Part shown: piece by piece, positions 8,871-15,871 of the stretch | Numbering within the stretch: position 1 is the first letter of the stretch | How the letters are laid out: each line of letters opens with the position of its first letter | From: an uncultured Spartobacteria bacterium | GTDB lineage: Bacteria; Verrucomicrobiota; Verrucomicrobiia; Chthoniobacterales; JAATET01 | NCBI GenBank assembly: GCA_938011325.1 | Contig: CALLUD010000011.1 | Coordinates: forward strand, 62,001-126,000 | Direction: 5' to 3' | DNA: 64,000 bases | Made by a program: the position numbers and the translations under genes | Notes under the pieces: model-generated | What the model was told of the DNA's origin: nothing | What the model saw: the letters and a program-made list of their open reading frames with translations, nothing else | Databases searched by the model: none

Positions 8871-9486
8871 CGCGGATCAATCCCCGGAAAACTCCCGCCA
8901 CTCTCACCTGCTCCGCCGGCACCACGAGATCGCGATAGCCCGGATTGCTGGCACGCAGCCGCACCCGATCCCCTTCGGGAAGAAAATGCTTCAACGTCGC
9001 CTCGTGCGCATCGCCCACCACCACCGCCGCAATCTCTCCCGCATGCGGCTCGATGCCCGGGCGCAGCAGCACCTTGTCGCCGTCGAGAATTCCGTCGCCG
9101 ATCATCGAGTCGCCTTTCACGCGCAGCAAAAAGTCCCCCTCCTTCCACGGGAGCAGCTCGCCCTCGCCGAGCACCTGCTCCGCATGTTCCACCGCCTCGC
9201 TCAAGGGGCCGGCCGGAATGGCACCAAGCAATGGCAACCCGCCCATTCCCACCGCGCGTCGACCGGCCGGCGCAAGCGTCACGACGCGCGGCCGTCCCTT
9301 CACGCCACCACCGCGAACGCGAATCGCTCCCTTCCGTTCGAGAATGCCCAGCGTCTGCGTAAGGCTGCTCTCCGCCGCCAGCCCCAACCGCCGCACGAGC
9401 TGCGGGACCAGAACAGGCTCCCCTTTGCGGTCGAATTCCGCAATCGCCTCGAGAATCCGTTGTTGGGATGGAGTAAATGCAGGCAT
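8854..9486 (-). CDS. lexA: LexA-type SOS repressor heading the mutagenesis operon
   Basis: 210 residues starting MPAFTPSQQRIL. An N-terminal winged helix (about residues 5-60) includes LVPQLVRRLGLAAESSLTQTL as the likely recognition region. The C-terminal S24 domain has the self-cleavage site Ala92-Gly93 (in AIPAGPL), Ser127 in GDSMIGDGI and Lys166 in ATLKHFL, so it should be cleaved on RecA activation. The DNA-binding half is not the classic E. coli type, so an unusual operator is expected. The start at 9486 was preferred to an in-frame one at 9552 because the homology begins here. It overlaps imuA. Whether another lexA exists elsewhere cannot be seen. Confidence 0.9.
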   Translation of the reverse strand: MPAFTPSQQRILEAIAEFDRKGEPVLVPQLVRRLGLAAESSLTQTLGILERKGAIRVRGGGVKGRPRVVTLAPAGRRAVGMGGLPLLGAIPAGPLSEAVEHAEQVLGEGELLPWKEGDFLLRVKGDSMIGDGILDGDKVLLRPGIEPHAGEIAAVVVGDAHEATLKHFLPEGDRVRLRASNPGYRDLVVPAEQVRVAGVFRGLIRDGSRT

Positions 9487-9503
9487 CGTGATATTACACG
9501 ATG
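9484..9503 (-). promoter_or_regulatory. candidate LexA operator over the lexA start codon
   Basis: A perfect inverted repeat CATCGTG-N6-CACGATG. Its left arm includes the lexA ATG itself (9486-9484), and the AT-rich centre on the minus strand reads TAATAT, which could serve as a -10 box. If so, the lexA-imuABC message would be nearly leaderless. No Shine-Dalgarno sequence is seen upstream of this ATG. The symmetry is seen directly; the role is inferred from position. Confidence 0.55.
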
Positions 9504-9642
9504 TGCCGGAAATGGAATCTGCGCCAGTGGTTTCCGGAAAAATGTGGGCCATCCCTTCGAGGCTACCCCCGGCTCATGGACACTGGCGGTCCAATGCGCG
9601 AAAGAATTGAGCGGCCCTTCAAAGTGGCTACGATGACGCTCC

Positions 9643-10104
9643 ATGTTCTTCAGGATTCGCTCCCTCACCGCCATTTTCTGCGCCCTCCCACTCCTTGGTG
9701 CCCTCGCCGGGGATCCCATCACCGTCTCGGGTGCCTGGGTGCGTGCGGTGCCTCCGAGCTCTTCGGCGACCGCGGCATTCTTCACGATTCATAACAACAC
9801 CGACAGCATCGTGCGCCTCGTCGGGGGAAGCTCCCCGGCCGCCGAGGAAACGGAACCGATGATCACCACGCGCAAGGAGGTCGACGGCCAGAACGTGATG
9901 GGAATGGAAACCGTGCCGGGGCTCGAGATTCAGCCCCACGACACGCTTGTTCTCGAGCCGGGCGGGGATCACCTCATGCTCATGGGCTTGACGGCTCCGC
10001 TCCAGGAAAACGAGGAAATCGAAATCACCCTCCGATTTGAACCCGGCGAACAGGAGGTCTTCATCAAGGCACCAGTTCTCCGAAACGCTCCGGACAGTGA
10101 GTAG
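9643..10104 (+). CDS. PCu(A)C-family periplasmic copper chaperone
   Basis: 153 residues with a signal peptide (about residues 1-22, ending near GALAG). The mature domain is a PCu(A)C fold: GAWVRAVPPSSSATAAFFTI, then ETEPMITTR, GMETVPGLEI and the C-terminal copper motif GGDHLMLMGL. The Met of VMGM lies 21 residues before the His of GGDHLML, the usual spacing of the binding motif. The first His expected in the motif seems replaced (EPMITTR region), so copper affinity may differ. Such proteins hand Cu(I) to cytochrome oxidase, and the next gene is a Sco protein with which it overlaps by 8 bases. No oxidase genes are visible. Confidence 0.88.
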   Translation: MFFRIRSLTAIFCALPLLGALAGDPITVSGAWVRAVPPSSSATAAFFTIHNNTDSIVRLVGGSSPAAEETEPMITTRKEVDGQNVMGMETVPGLEIQPHDTLVLEPGGDHLMLMGLTAPLQENEEIEITLRFEPGEQEVFIKAPVLRNAPDSE

Positions 10105-10744
10105 TCCGAAACGCGGCCCCGACCTCGCAATCTGGCTGATCCTCGCCGGGTTCGCCATCCTCGCGGCCGGCATCATGATCGGCCTGCCCGCCTTCTTGCG
10201 CTCCCAGGAGCCCTATCGCTTTCACGGCAGCCACTATTACGACTCGAAAGTCGCTCCCGATTTCGAGCTGATCGGCCACCATGGAAAGCCGGTTCGGCTC
10301 AAGGACTTCACGGGGAAAATGGTCCTGCTTGAGTTCGGCTTCACCCATTGCCCGAACATCTGCCCGATGGAGCTGGCAAACACTGCGGCGTTTTACCGCA
10401 AGCTCACGCCCGAGGAGCGGGAAAAGGTGCAGGTGCTCTTTGTGACGGTCGATCCGGAGCGAGACACGGTCGAGGTGTTGCGCGACTACGTTCCGTTCTT
10501 CGACGAATCGTTCATCGGGCTCACCGGCACACCGGAGCAAATCGAGGCCGTGAAAAAGGAATACGGCGTTTACGCAAAGCAGGTGCCGATTCCCGGCAAG
10601 GACGATGACTACACGGTCGACCACTCGGCGCACATGTATATCCTCGATCCGCAGCACCGCCTCCGCGTGACTTACGATCACGACCGCCTCGGCGATGCCG
10701 GGCCGATTCTCGAGGACATCCGTTACCTGCTGAACGAATCGTGA
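10097..10744 (+). CDS. SCO1/SenC/PrrC family copper and thiol protein
   Basis: 215 residues from the GTG at 10097, which overlaps the previous stop. One N-terminal membrane anchor (IWLILAGFAILAAGIMIGL) precedes a thioredoxin-fold domain. The copper/disulfide motif is FTHCPNICPM (CxxxC), with the downstream ligand His in VDHSAHMYILD; VLFVTVDPERDT is also typical. Sco proteins help build the CuA site of cytochrome c oxidase or act as thiol reductants. An upstream ATG at 10037 lies deep inside the copper chaperone gene and was rejected. It forms an overlapping trio with the chaperone and a cytochrome c. Confidence 0.92.
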   Translation: MSSPKRGPDLAIWLILAGFAILAAGIMIGLPAFLRSQEPYRFHGSHYYDSKVAPDFELIGHHGKPVRLKDFTGKMVLLEFGFTHCPNICPMELANTAAFYRKLTPEEREKVQVLFVTVDPERDTVEVLRDYVPFFDESFIGLTGTPEQIEAVKKEYGVYAKQVPIPGKDDDYTVDHSAHMYILDPQHRLRVTYDHDRLGDAGPILEDIRYLLNES

Positions 10745-11211
10745 TCCGGCACGCGCTTCTTCCCGTCACGACGGCCATCATTCTCGTGGCGTGCAAACCT
10801 CCCGCCCACCAAGGTGTGAACCTCAATCACGGCGCCGGCATCTATTTCGAAAAATGCGCCACCTGCCACGGACCGGACGGCACTCCCACCACTCCCACAT
10901 ATCCACCGCTGAGGGAATCCGAGTGGCTCAGGGCTCACGCGGCCCCACTCATTGCCATCGTGCTGGACGGGGCGACCGGAAATTTTGAAGTCGGTGGGAA
11001 AACCTACCGGGGCGTGATGCCCGCGTGGCGCGACGTGCTCGACGACGCCCAGATCGCCGCCGTGCTGAGCTTCATTCGCACGGAATTCGGCGACGGCGCG
11101 TCGCCTGTTTCCGCCGGGGACGTCGCCGCCCTCCGCGAGCGGACCAAGGACCGCCGGAAATTCTGGACGCAGGAGGAACTTCGGGCGTTCGCCGCGCAGC
11201 CCCCGCACTGA
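10741..11211 (+). CDS. lipoprotein cytochrome c, class I
   Basis: 156 residues from a GTG that overlaps the Sco stop (GTGA). The short signal ends in a lipobox, IILVAC, so Cys18 is probably lipidated and the protein anchored to the outer face of a membrane. A single haem site CATCH is near residues 38-42, and GVMPAW near residue 94 offers the Met ligand. A charged helical tail follows. With the copper chaperone and Sco gene it suggests a small electron-transfer or oxidase-assembly unit. The final electron acceptor cannot be told from this window. Confidence 0.88.
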   Translation: MIRHALLPVTTAIILVACKPPAHQGVNLNHGAGIYFEKCATCHGPDGTPTTPTYPPLRESEWLRAHAAPLIAIVLDGATGNFEVGGKTYRGVMPAWRDVLDDAQIAAVLSFIRTEFGDGASPVSAGDVAALRERTKDRRKFWTQEELRAFAAQPPH

Positions 11212-11244
11212 CAGAGATTCTTCTTTTCAATCTTTGCGCATCAA

Positions 11245-11263
11245 TATATCGTATTGCGATATA
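11245..11263 (+). promoter_or_regulatory. palindromic operator candidate upstream of marR
   Basis: Perfect 7-bp arms TATATCG/CGATATA with a 5-base spacer, ending one base before the ATG of the MarR gene at 11265. AT-rich palindromes at the start of the gene are the usual autoregulatory site of MarR regulators. It would also control the downstream DUF488-cysI-GST genes if they form one operon. Confidence 0.6.
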
Positions 11264-11264
11264 A

Positions 11265-11675
11265 ATGGAACCCATGGAAAAAAGCGACTACGAGACGCTT
11301 GCGGCGTTTCGCTACACGTTGAGGAAATTCCTGCGCTTCAGCGAACTTGCCGCGCAGGAACACGGACTGACGCCCCAGCAGTATCAGGCGCTTCTTGCGA
11401 TCGAAGGATTTCCGGGACGCAACGAGATCACCATGGGCGAGCTGGCTGAGCAGCTCCAGATCGCCGCACACAGTGCGGTTGGACTCGCCGATCGACTTGA
11501 GGAGGCTGGCTTGATCACGCGCGACCGCTCGGCGGAGGACCGTCGATGCGTGCACGTCCGGCTCACGCGCCGGGGTCGAACGCAATTGGAGAAGCTAGCG
11601 GGCGTTCATCGCCGGGAATTGCAGAACGTGGGCCCGCTGCTGACCTCCCTTCTGGAAAAAGTTTCCCGCCCATGA
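11265..11675 (+). CDS. MarR-family transcriptional regulator
   Basis: 136 residues, a typical MarR length. The winged helix spans about residues 45-110: TMGELAEQLQIAAHSAVGLADRLEEAGLITR is the helix-turn-helix with the recognition helix, and SAEDRRCVHVRLTRRGR is the wing with the conserved DRR motif. One Cys (in DRRCVHV) sits in the wing; no obvious N-terminal redox Cys is present. The gene overlaps the DUF488 gene by four bases (ATGA), and cysI starts two bases after that, so it probably controls sulfite reductase expression. The ligand is unknown. A second possible start is the ATG three codons in. Confidence 0.88.
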   Translation: MEPMEKSDYETLAAFRYTLRKFLRFSELAAQEHGLTPQQYQALLAIEGFPGRNEITMGELAEQLQIAAHSAVGLADRLEEAGLITRDRSAEDRRCVHVRLTRRGRTQLEKLAGVHRRELQNVGPLLTSLLEKVSRP

Positions 11676-12100
11676 TCGCGACCTATCGCTACGGAGACCC
11701 ACGGACGGATGATGCGTTGCGCATTGGTGTGGCGCGTCAGCCTCCGCGTGGTGTGCGTCGAGAGGACTTTCCGCTCTACTTCGACCTCTGGCTCCGCATT
11801 CTCGCGCCATCGACGGAGTTGCTGCGTGCCTATCGCGCTCGCCGGATCGACTTCCCTGCGTTCGAGCGACGATACCGTGCCGAGATGGCCCAACACGAGC
11901 CGCGACAGGTCATCGATCTCGTTGCAACGCTTTCGCAGCACCGCGCGATTCGCGTTGGCTGCTTTTGCGACGACGAGTCGCGCTGTCACCGATCCGTTTT
12001 GAAAACACTGCTCACCGCCGCCGCTGCAAACCTGCCCACTTCACAGCCACGTCGGCGTTACGCCAGCCCCGCGTGCTTCGCAAACGAAGACGAGTTCTAA
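11672..12100 (+). CDS. DUF488 family protein
   Basis: 142 residues. Starts MIATYRYGDPRTDDALRIGV and contains the family hallmarks PLYFDLWLRILAPS, FERRYRAEM and the C-terminal GCFCDDESRCHRSVL, whose closely spaced Cys and His residues are characteristic of DUF488. The biochemical role of the family is unknown. It is translationally coupled to marR (ATGA overlap) and sits two bases before the sulfite reductase start, which hints at a role in sulfur or redox metabolism; that link is inference from context only. Confidence 0.85.
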   Translation: MIATYRYGDPRTDDALRIGVARQPPRGVRREDFPLYFDLWLRILAPSTELLRAYRARRIDFPAFERRYRAEMAQHEPRQVIDLVATLSQHRAIRVGCFCDDESRCHRSVLKTLLTAAAANLPTSQPRRRYASPACFANEDEF

Positions 12101-12102
12101 CC

Positions 12103-13806
12103 ATGGCCATCAACGTAGAAGACCTGAAACGACAAAGCCGTGGACTCCGCGGAAACATTCGTGAAGTTCTGAGCTCCGGTGCCACGCACTTCGAGGAGCC
12201 GGAATTCCAGCTCATGAAATTCCACGGCTCCTACCAGCAGGACGACCGCGATGTGCGCAACCAGCGCAAGGCCGAGGGCCTCGACAAGGCCTGGCAGTTC
12301 ATGGTTCGCAGCAAGATTCCCGGCGGCGATCTCTCCGCGGAGCAGTATCTCGTTCACGACCGCATGGCCGACGATCTCGGCAATCGCACGATCCGTTTCA
12401 CGAACCGCCAGGGAATCCAGATGCACGGCGTGCTCTTCGGCCGGTTGCGCGATTGCATTCATCGGATCAACACCTGCGGCCTCACGACTTGGGGAGCGTG
12501 CGGAGATGTCGTCCGCAACACGGTCGCCTGCGCCGTGCCGATTCACGACGCGGCACACCTCGACGCCCAGCAGCTCGCGCGCGAAATCAGTCGCACGTTT
12601 TACCCGGCCAGTCGCGGCTACAGCGAAATCTGGCTCGACGATCAGCAAATCGCCGGCCCGCCCGAGCCGGAGGAGGATCCGATTTACGGCGACGCGTATC
12701 TGCCGCGGAAATTCAAGATCGGCATCGCGGTGCCGCCGCACAACGACGTGGACATCCTTTCACACGATGTCGGGTTGGCCGCCGACGTGCGGAACGGCGT
12801 GATTCGCGGATTCAACGTCTTCGTCGGAGGCGGATTCGGGATGTCGTATGGACAGCTCAAGACACGCCCTGCGCTGGGCCAGCCGCTGTTCTACATCGAG
12901 CGGCCGCACATCATCGAGGCGCTCAAGGCCATCGTCACCACGCAACGCGACTACGGCCGTCGCGACGACCGCAAACAGGCGCGCCTCAAATACGTGATCC
13001 TCGATCACGGCATCGAGTGGTTCCGCGAGCGCGTGTTCGAACGCTTGCCCGTTCCCTCGGCGCCACCACGGCCGATCGAACACGGATCCACGGAGGATAT
13101 GCTTGGCTGGCACGAGCAGGGAGACGGCCGCCTTTTCTATGGGGTCTGGATTCCCGATGGCCGTGTCGCCGACACACCGAGGGAACGCTACCGCAGCGCG
13201 CTCCGCGCGATTTGCGAAACCATCGCGCCGCGGTTGCGGATCACCCCGAACGCCAACGTCTACCTGTATGGAATCGACCCCGCCGATCGTGGTCGTGTGG
13301 ACGAAATTCTCACCGCCCATGGAATCGCCTCCAGCGAAACGATGACGCGCGCGCGTCGCATGTCGCACGCCTGCGTGGCCCTGCCCACGTGCGGACTCGC
13401 CCTCGCCGAGAGCGAACGTGTGTTCTCCACGCTTCTTTCGCAGATCGATGAAATCCTTCGCGAGCTGGGCCTCGCTGAGGAGCCGATTCTCTTCCGGATG
13501 AGCGGCTGCCCGAATGGATGCGCGCGTCCCTACAACGCGGACTTCGCCTTCGTCGGCCGCTCACCGGGCAAGTATGCGATTTACGTGGGCGGCTCGCATC
13601 GCGGCGATCGGCTCGCGTCGCTTCTCGCGAAAAGCGTTCCGTTCGCGGAACTCGCGAGTCACGTCCGGCCACTGCTCGAGGAGTTTCGGGACAACCGGCT
13701 CGAAGGGGAAACCTTCAGCGACTTCTGGGGTCGCACCCGCCCGCGCGCGGAGGTCACCGCCGAGCAATTTCATCTCGAACCTGCCGCCGTTGCTGCGGCA
13801 TCCTGA
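12103..13806 (+). CDS. cysI: sulfite reductase haemoprotein, CysI-type (nitrite/sulfite reductase family)
   Basis: 567 residues, close to the 570 of E. coli CysI. Reduces sulfite to sulfide with a sirohaem-[4Fe-4S] centre in the cytoplasm. Two ferredoxin-like domains alternate with two catalytic repeats: IRFTNRQGIQMHGV and TWGACGDVVRNTVACAV in the first half, and the cluster motif Cys424-x5-Cys430 (ACVALPTCG) with Cys469-x3-Cys473 (SGCPNGCARPY) in the second. The Cys spacing matches CysI (434, 440, 479, 483 in E. coli). Ferredoxin-dependent or nitrite enzymes share these motifs, so the electron donor and exact substrate are inferred. No CysJ flavoprotein is adjacent. Third gene of the marR operon. 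Confidence 0.88.
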   Translation: MAINVEDLKRQSRGLRGNIREVLSSGATHFEEPEFQLMKFHGSYQQDDRDVRNQRKAEGLDKAWQFMVRSKIPGGDLSAEQYLVHDRMADDLGNRTIRFTNRQGIQMHGVLFGRLRDCIHRINTCGLTTWGACGDVVRNTVACAVPIHDAAHLDAQQLAREISRTFYPASRGYSEIWLDDQQIAGPPEPEEDPIYGDAYLPRKFKIGIAVPPHNDVDILSHDVGLAADVRNGVIRGFNVFVGGGFGMSYGQLKTRPALGQPLFYIERPHIIEALKAIVTTQRDYGRRDDRKQARLKYVILDHGIEWFRERVFERLPVPSAPPRPIEHGSTEDMLGWHEQGDGRLFYGVWIPDGRVADTPRERYRSALRAICETIAPRLRITPNANVYLYGIDPADRGRVDEILTAHGIASSETMTRARRMSHACVALPTCGLALAESERVFSTLLSQIDEILRELGLAEEPILFRMSGCPNGCARPYNADFAFVGRSPGKYAIYVGGSHRGDRLASLLAKSVPFAELASHVRPLLEEFRDNRLEGETFSDFWGRTRPRAEVTAEQFHLEPAAVAAAS

Positions 13807-13829
13807 CGCCGCGCTTACGCCTCTTCGCC

Positions 13830-14507
13830 ATGAAACCGGAACTCTACCAATTTCCCTACAGTCCGTTCTGCATTCCCATCATCCGCGTGCTGGAAGCCGG
13901 TGGCGTCGACTACGACTCCGTGGAGATTCCGCAGTGGGATCGAAGCGAAATCATCAAACTCACCAATGGCGCCTACTACCAGGTGCCGGTGCTCAAATAC
14001 GGATCGACCATCGTTTACGAAACCGGCGACGACACCCAGGACGTGGCACGATTCGTGAGCGACACGTTTCTCGGTGGACGGTTGTTCCCGGCATCGGCGC
14101 AGGGGCTGCACGAGATTGTCCTGCGGTATCTGGAAAACGACGTGGAAGGCGTGTCGTTCCGGTTGAGCGATCCCGAGCGCATTGATGGCATCGAGGATCT
14201 CGTCGCGCGCACGGTCTCCATCCGGCACAAGGAGCGGAAATTCGGCCGCGGCTGCCTCGAGCAATGGCGCGCGCAGAAGGACTCCATCCGCCGCGAGGTC
14301 ACCAACCTCCTCCGCCCGCTGGACAGCCGGCTTACGCAATCCCGCTTCCTCTTCAGCGACGACTCGCCGGTCTACGCGGACTTTCTGCTCTACGGCCTGA
14401 TCGGCAACATCCTGTGGGGCGGATTCGAGGAAATCCCGGCCGGCCTCGACGCGGTCGCGCGGCATTACGCGGATATCGGAAGTTTCTCCTTCGCCGCGAA
14501 GAGCTGA
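13830..14507 (+). CDS. glutathione S-transferase-like protein
   Basis: 225 residues. An N-terminal thioredoxin-fold domain (residues 1-80) begins MKPELYQFPYSPFCIPIIRVLEAGGVDY, with SPFC in the position of the GST/glutaredoxin active site and a QVPVLKYG cis-Pro motif; VYETGDDTQDVARFV is the usual GST glutathione-binding stretch. The C-terminal half (about 90-225) is helical, with SPVYADFLLYGLIGNI typical of the GST C-terminal domain. It follows cysI after 23 bases in the same direction, so a role in thiol or sulfur chemistry is plausible. The substrate is unknown. A longer frame reading back into cysI was rejected. Confidence 0.75.
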   Translation: MKPELYQFPYSPFCIPIIRVLEAGGVDYDSVEIPQWDRSEIIKLTNGAYYQVPVLKYGSTIVYETGDDTQDVARFVSDTFLGGRLFPASAQGLHEIVLRYLENDVEGVSFRLSDPERIDGIEDLVARTVSIRHKERKFGRGCLEQWRAQKDSIRREVTNLLRPLDSRLTQSRFLFSDDSPVYADFLLYGLIGNILWGGFEEIPAGLDAVARHYADIGSFSFAAKS

Positions 14508-14527
14508 CCGATTTGCCTTTTCCCGGG

Positions 14528-14549
14528 ACGCGGTCTATCTTGACCGCGT
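14528..14549 (+). promoter_or_regulatory. 8-bp perfect inverted repeat upstream of the leader ORF
   Basis: ACGCGGTC-TATCTT-GACCGCGT, directly before the ATG of the 46-codon ORF at 14551 and 20 bases after the GST-like stop. It could be a regulator site or an RNA hairpin that ends the cysI operon. No T-run follows. Confidence 0.4.
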
Positions 14550-14550
14550 G

Positions 14551-14691
14551 ATGAAAACCGCGTCCAAGACCTCGCTGCGCCTGCATGGCGCGTTGCGCTC
14601 GGACGTCGTGTGCTCTCCGACGATCCCTCGTCGACACTGCGTTTCCCGTCTCTTTATGACGGGAGCGGGCGATTATCGCCAGGCCCGCTGA
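14551..14691 (+). CDS. possible 46-residue leader peptide
   Basis: ATG to TGA, 46 codons, starting MKTASKTSLRLHGALRSD and ending GAGDYRQAR. It has two Cys, many Arg and Ser, and no membrane segment. It overlaps two hairpins (14645-14663 and 14665-14688), so its translation could alter folding of the leader RNA before the Rnk-like gene at 14872. I recognise no family. Chance ORFs of this length are common in GC-rich DNA, so confidence is low. Confidence 0.25.
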   Translation: MKTASKTSLRLHGALRSDVVCSPTIPRRHCVSRLFMTGAGDYRQAR

Positions 14692-14871
14692 TCGCGCCGC
14701 CGCGGTAATTCCGCCCGCTTCTCCCATTCGCCCCTCCGGCAAAACTGCCGATCCGCGTCTGCGGTGACGCACCTACCCGTCTCTCACGGGACGCCGACTC
14801 CGTTCCCCCATCACGGCACAACCAAACCGCCGTGACCCTTTTCCAACAAGAATCCCAACAACCTCATTGCC

Positions 14872-15273
14872 ATGAACAACACCATCCGAATCAGCCAGGC
14901 TGACTACAACCACCTCCAGGACCTCCTCGCCCGCGAAACCGGCGGCACCCCGGAGGAAAAGAATACCCGCGAACAGCTCTTTCGGGAGCTGATGCGCGCC
15001 CGCATCGAACCCGAGGTTCCTCCCGATGTCATCGGGCTGCACAGCCGCGCGCGACTTCTCGACATCGAGAACGGAGAGGAAATGGAGTTCACGCTCGTTC
15101 CGCCGGACGACGCCGACGTGGATGCCGGACGCATTTCCATCTTCGCCCCGCTTGGCACGGCCATGATCGGTTTCGGCACGGGCGACGAGTTCGAGTGGCC
15201 AATGCCGGGCGGCACCGTCCGCATGCGAGTCCTCGAGGTGCAGCCGCAGCAGGTCACGGCGGGCGCTTCCTGA
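14872..15273 (+). CDS. Rnk/GreA C-terminal domain protein
   Basis: 133 residues. The C-terminal half (about 50-125) matches the GreA/GreB C-terminal FKBP-like domain as found in Rnk: VIGLHSRARLLDIENGEEMEFTLVPPDDADVDAGRISIF, then APLGTAMIGFGTGDEFEWPMPGG, then RMRVLEVQPQ. The N-terminal part is a short helical segment instead of the GreA coiled coil, so it should bind RNA polymerase without acting as a cleavage factor. Rnk is called a nucleoside diphosphate kinase regulator in gamma-proteobacteria; here the role is only inferred. It has a long structured leader and is followed by nrdR. Confidence 0.8.
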   Translation: MNNTIRISQADYNHLQDLLARETGGTPEEKNTREQLFRELMRARIEPEVPPDVIGLHSRARLLDIENGEEMEFTLVPPDDADVDAGRISIFAPLGTAMIGFGTGDEFEWPMPGGTVRMRVLEVQPQQVTAGAS

Positions 15274-15326
15274 TCCGACTTCGGCGGAAAACGCCGCCAA
15301 CAATTCATCGCGCGGGCATTTTTCTT

Positions 15327-15345
15327 TTGACACCACAAGATATTG
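15327..15345 (+). promoter_or_regulatory. nrdR promoter -35 with an overlapping NrdR-box-like sequence
   Basis: TTGACA (15327-15332) is a perfect -35 hexamer. Three bases later CAAGATATTG (15336-15345) matches 9 of 10 positions of the NrdR-box core CWATATATWG. The flanks match the full 16-bp box less well, and NrdR usually binds paired boxes; only one is visible. The -10 element is weak (around 15349-15355). Start codon of nrdR at 15380. Autoregulation is possible. Confidence 0.4.
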
Positions 15346-15379
15346 AGTCACTATCCGGAAAAACTGCCCGCGCGACACA

Positions 15380-15871
15380 ATGCGTTGCCCCAAGTGCGGC
15401 TCTCTCGAAGATAAAGTCATTGATTCCCGCCTTTCCAAGGAAGGCACCTCGATCCGTCGGCGGAGGGAATGTCTGGAGTGCGAGACCCGCTTCACCACCT
15501 ACGAAGAAATCGAGCGAATCGAGCTTCGCGCGATCAAGCGTGACGGGCGCCACGAGCCCTTCGACCGGCACAAACTGCTCAACAGCTTCCTGAAGGCGTG
15601 TGAAAAGCGGCCGATCAGCATCGAGGATATCGAGCGCACGGTGCAGGAAGTGATCACCGAGCTGGAGGCCAGCAACGAACGGGAGATCACCACGAAGAAG
15701 ATCGGTCTCATCGTCATGGAGCGGCTCCACAGCCTCGATCCCGTGGCCTACGTCCGCTACGCGTCGGTCTACCGCGAGTTTCAGGAGATTGGAGATTTCA
15801 TCGAGGAGATCCAGTCGTTCGAAAAACGCAGCGTTCGCACGCCCGCCCAGCCCGACCTGTTCACCGCATGA
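15380..15871 (+). CDS. nrdR: transcriptional repressor NrdR
   Basis: 163 residues. Repressor of ribonucleotide reductase genes that senses ATP/dATP. The N-terminal zinc ribbon has Cys3-Pro-Lys-Cys6 and Cys31-Leu-Glu-Cys34, with RRRREC between. The ATP-cone follows from about residue 49 (AIKRDGRHEPFDRHKLLNSF), ending in MERLHSLDPVAYVRYASVYREF. All family landmarks are intact. The C-terminal tail is a little longer than usual (RTPAQPDLF). A plausible target in the window is nrdD at 32 kb, although no NrdR box was noticed there. It overlaps the next ORF by four bases. Confidence 0.96.
   Translation: MRCPKCGSLEDKVIDSRLSKEGTSIRRRRECLECETRFTTYEEIERIELRAIKRDGRHEPFDRHKLLNSFLKACEKRPISIEDIERTVQEVITELEASNEREITTKKIGLIVMERLHSLDPVAYVRYASVYREFQEIGDFIEEIQSFEKRSVRTPAQPDLFTA

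Larger units (their letters stand above)
14508..14871 (+). other. 364-base gap: structured leader of the Rnk-like gene
   Basis: No recognised gene lies here. It holds four inverted repeats: ACGCGGTC/GACCGCGT (14528-14549), CCCGTC/GACGGG (14645-14663), GCGGGC/GCCCGC (14665-14688) and CCCGT/ACGGG (14776-14790), plus a 46-codon ORF at 14551-14691. The region is GC-rich but lacks a clear long gene on either strand. A cis-acting RNA upstream of 14872 is a reasonable reading. Confidence 0.4.
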
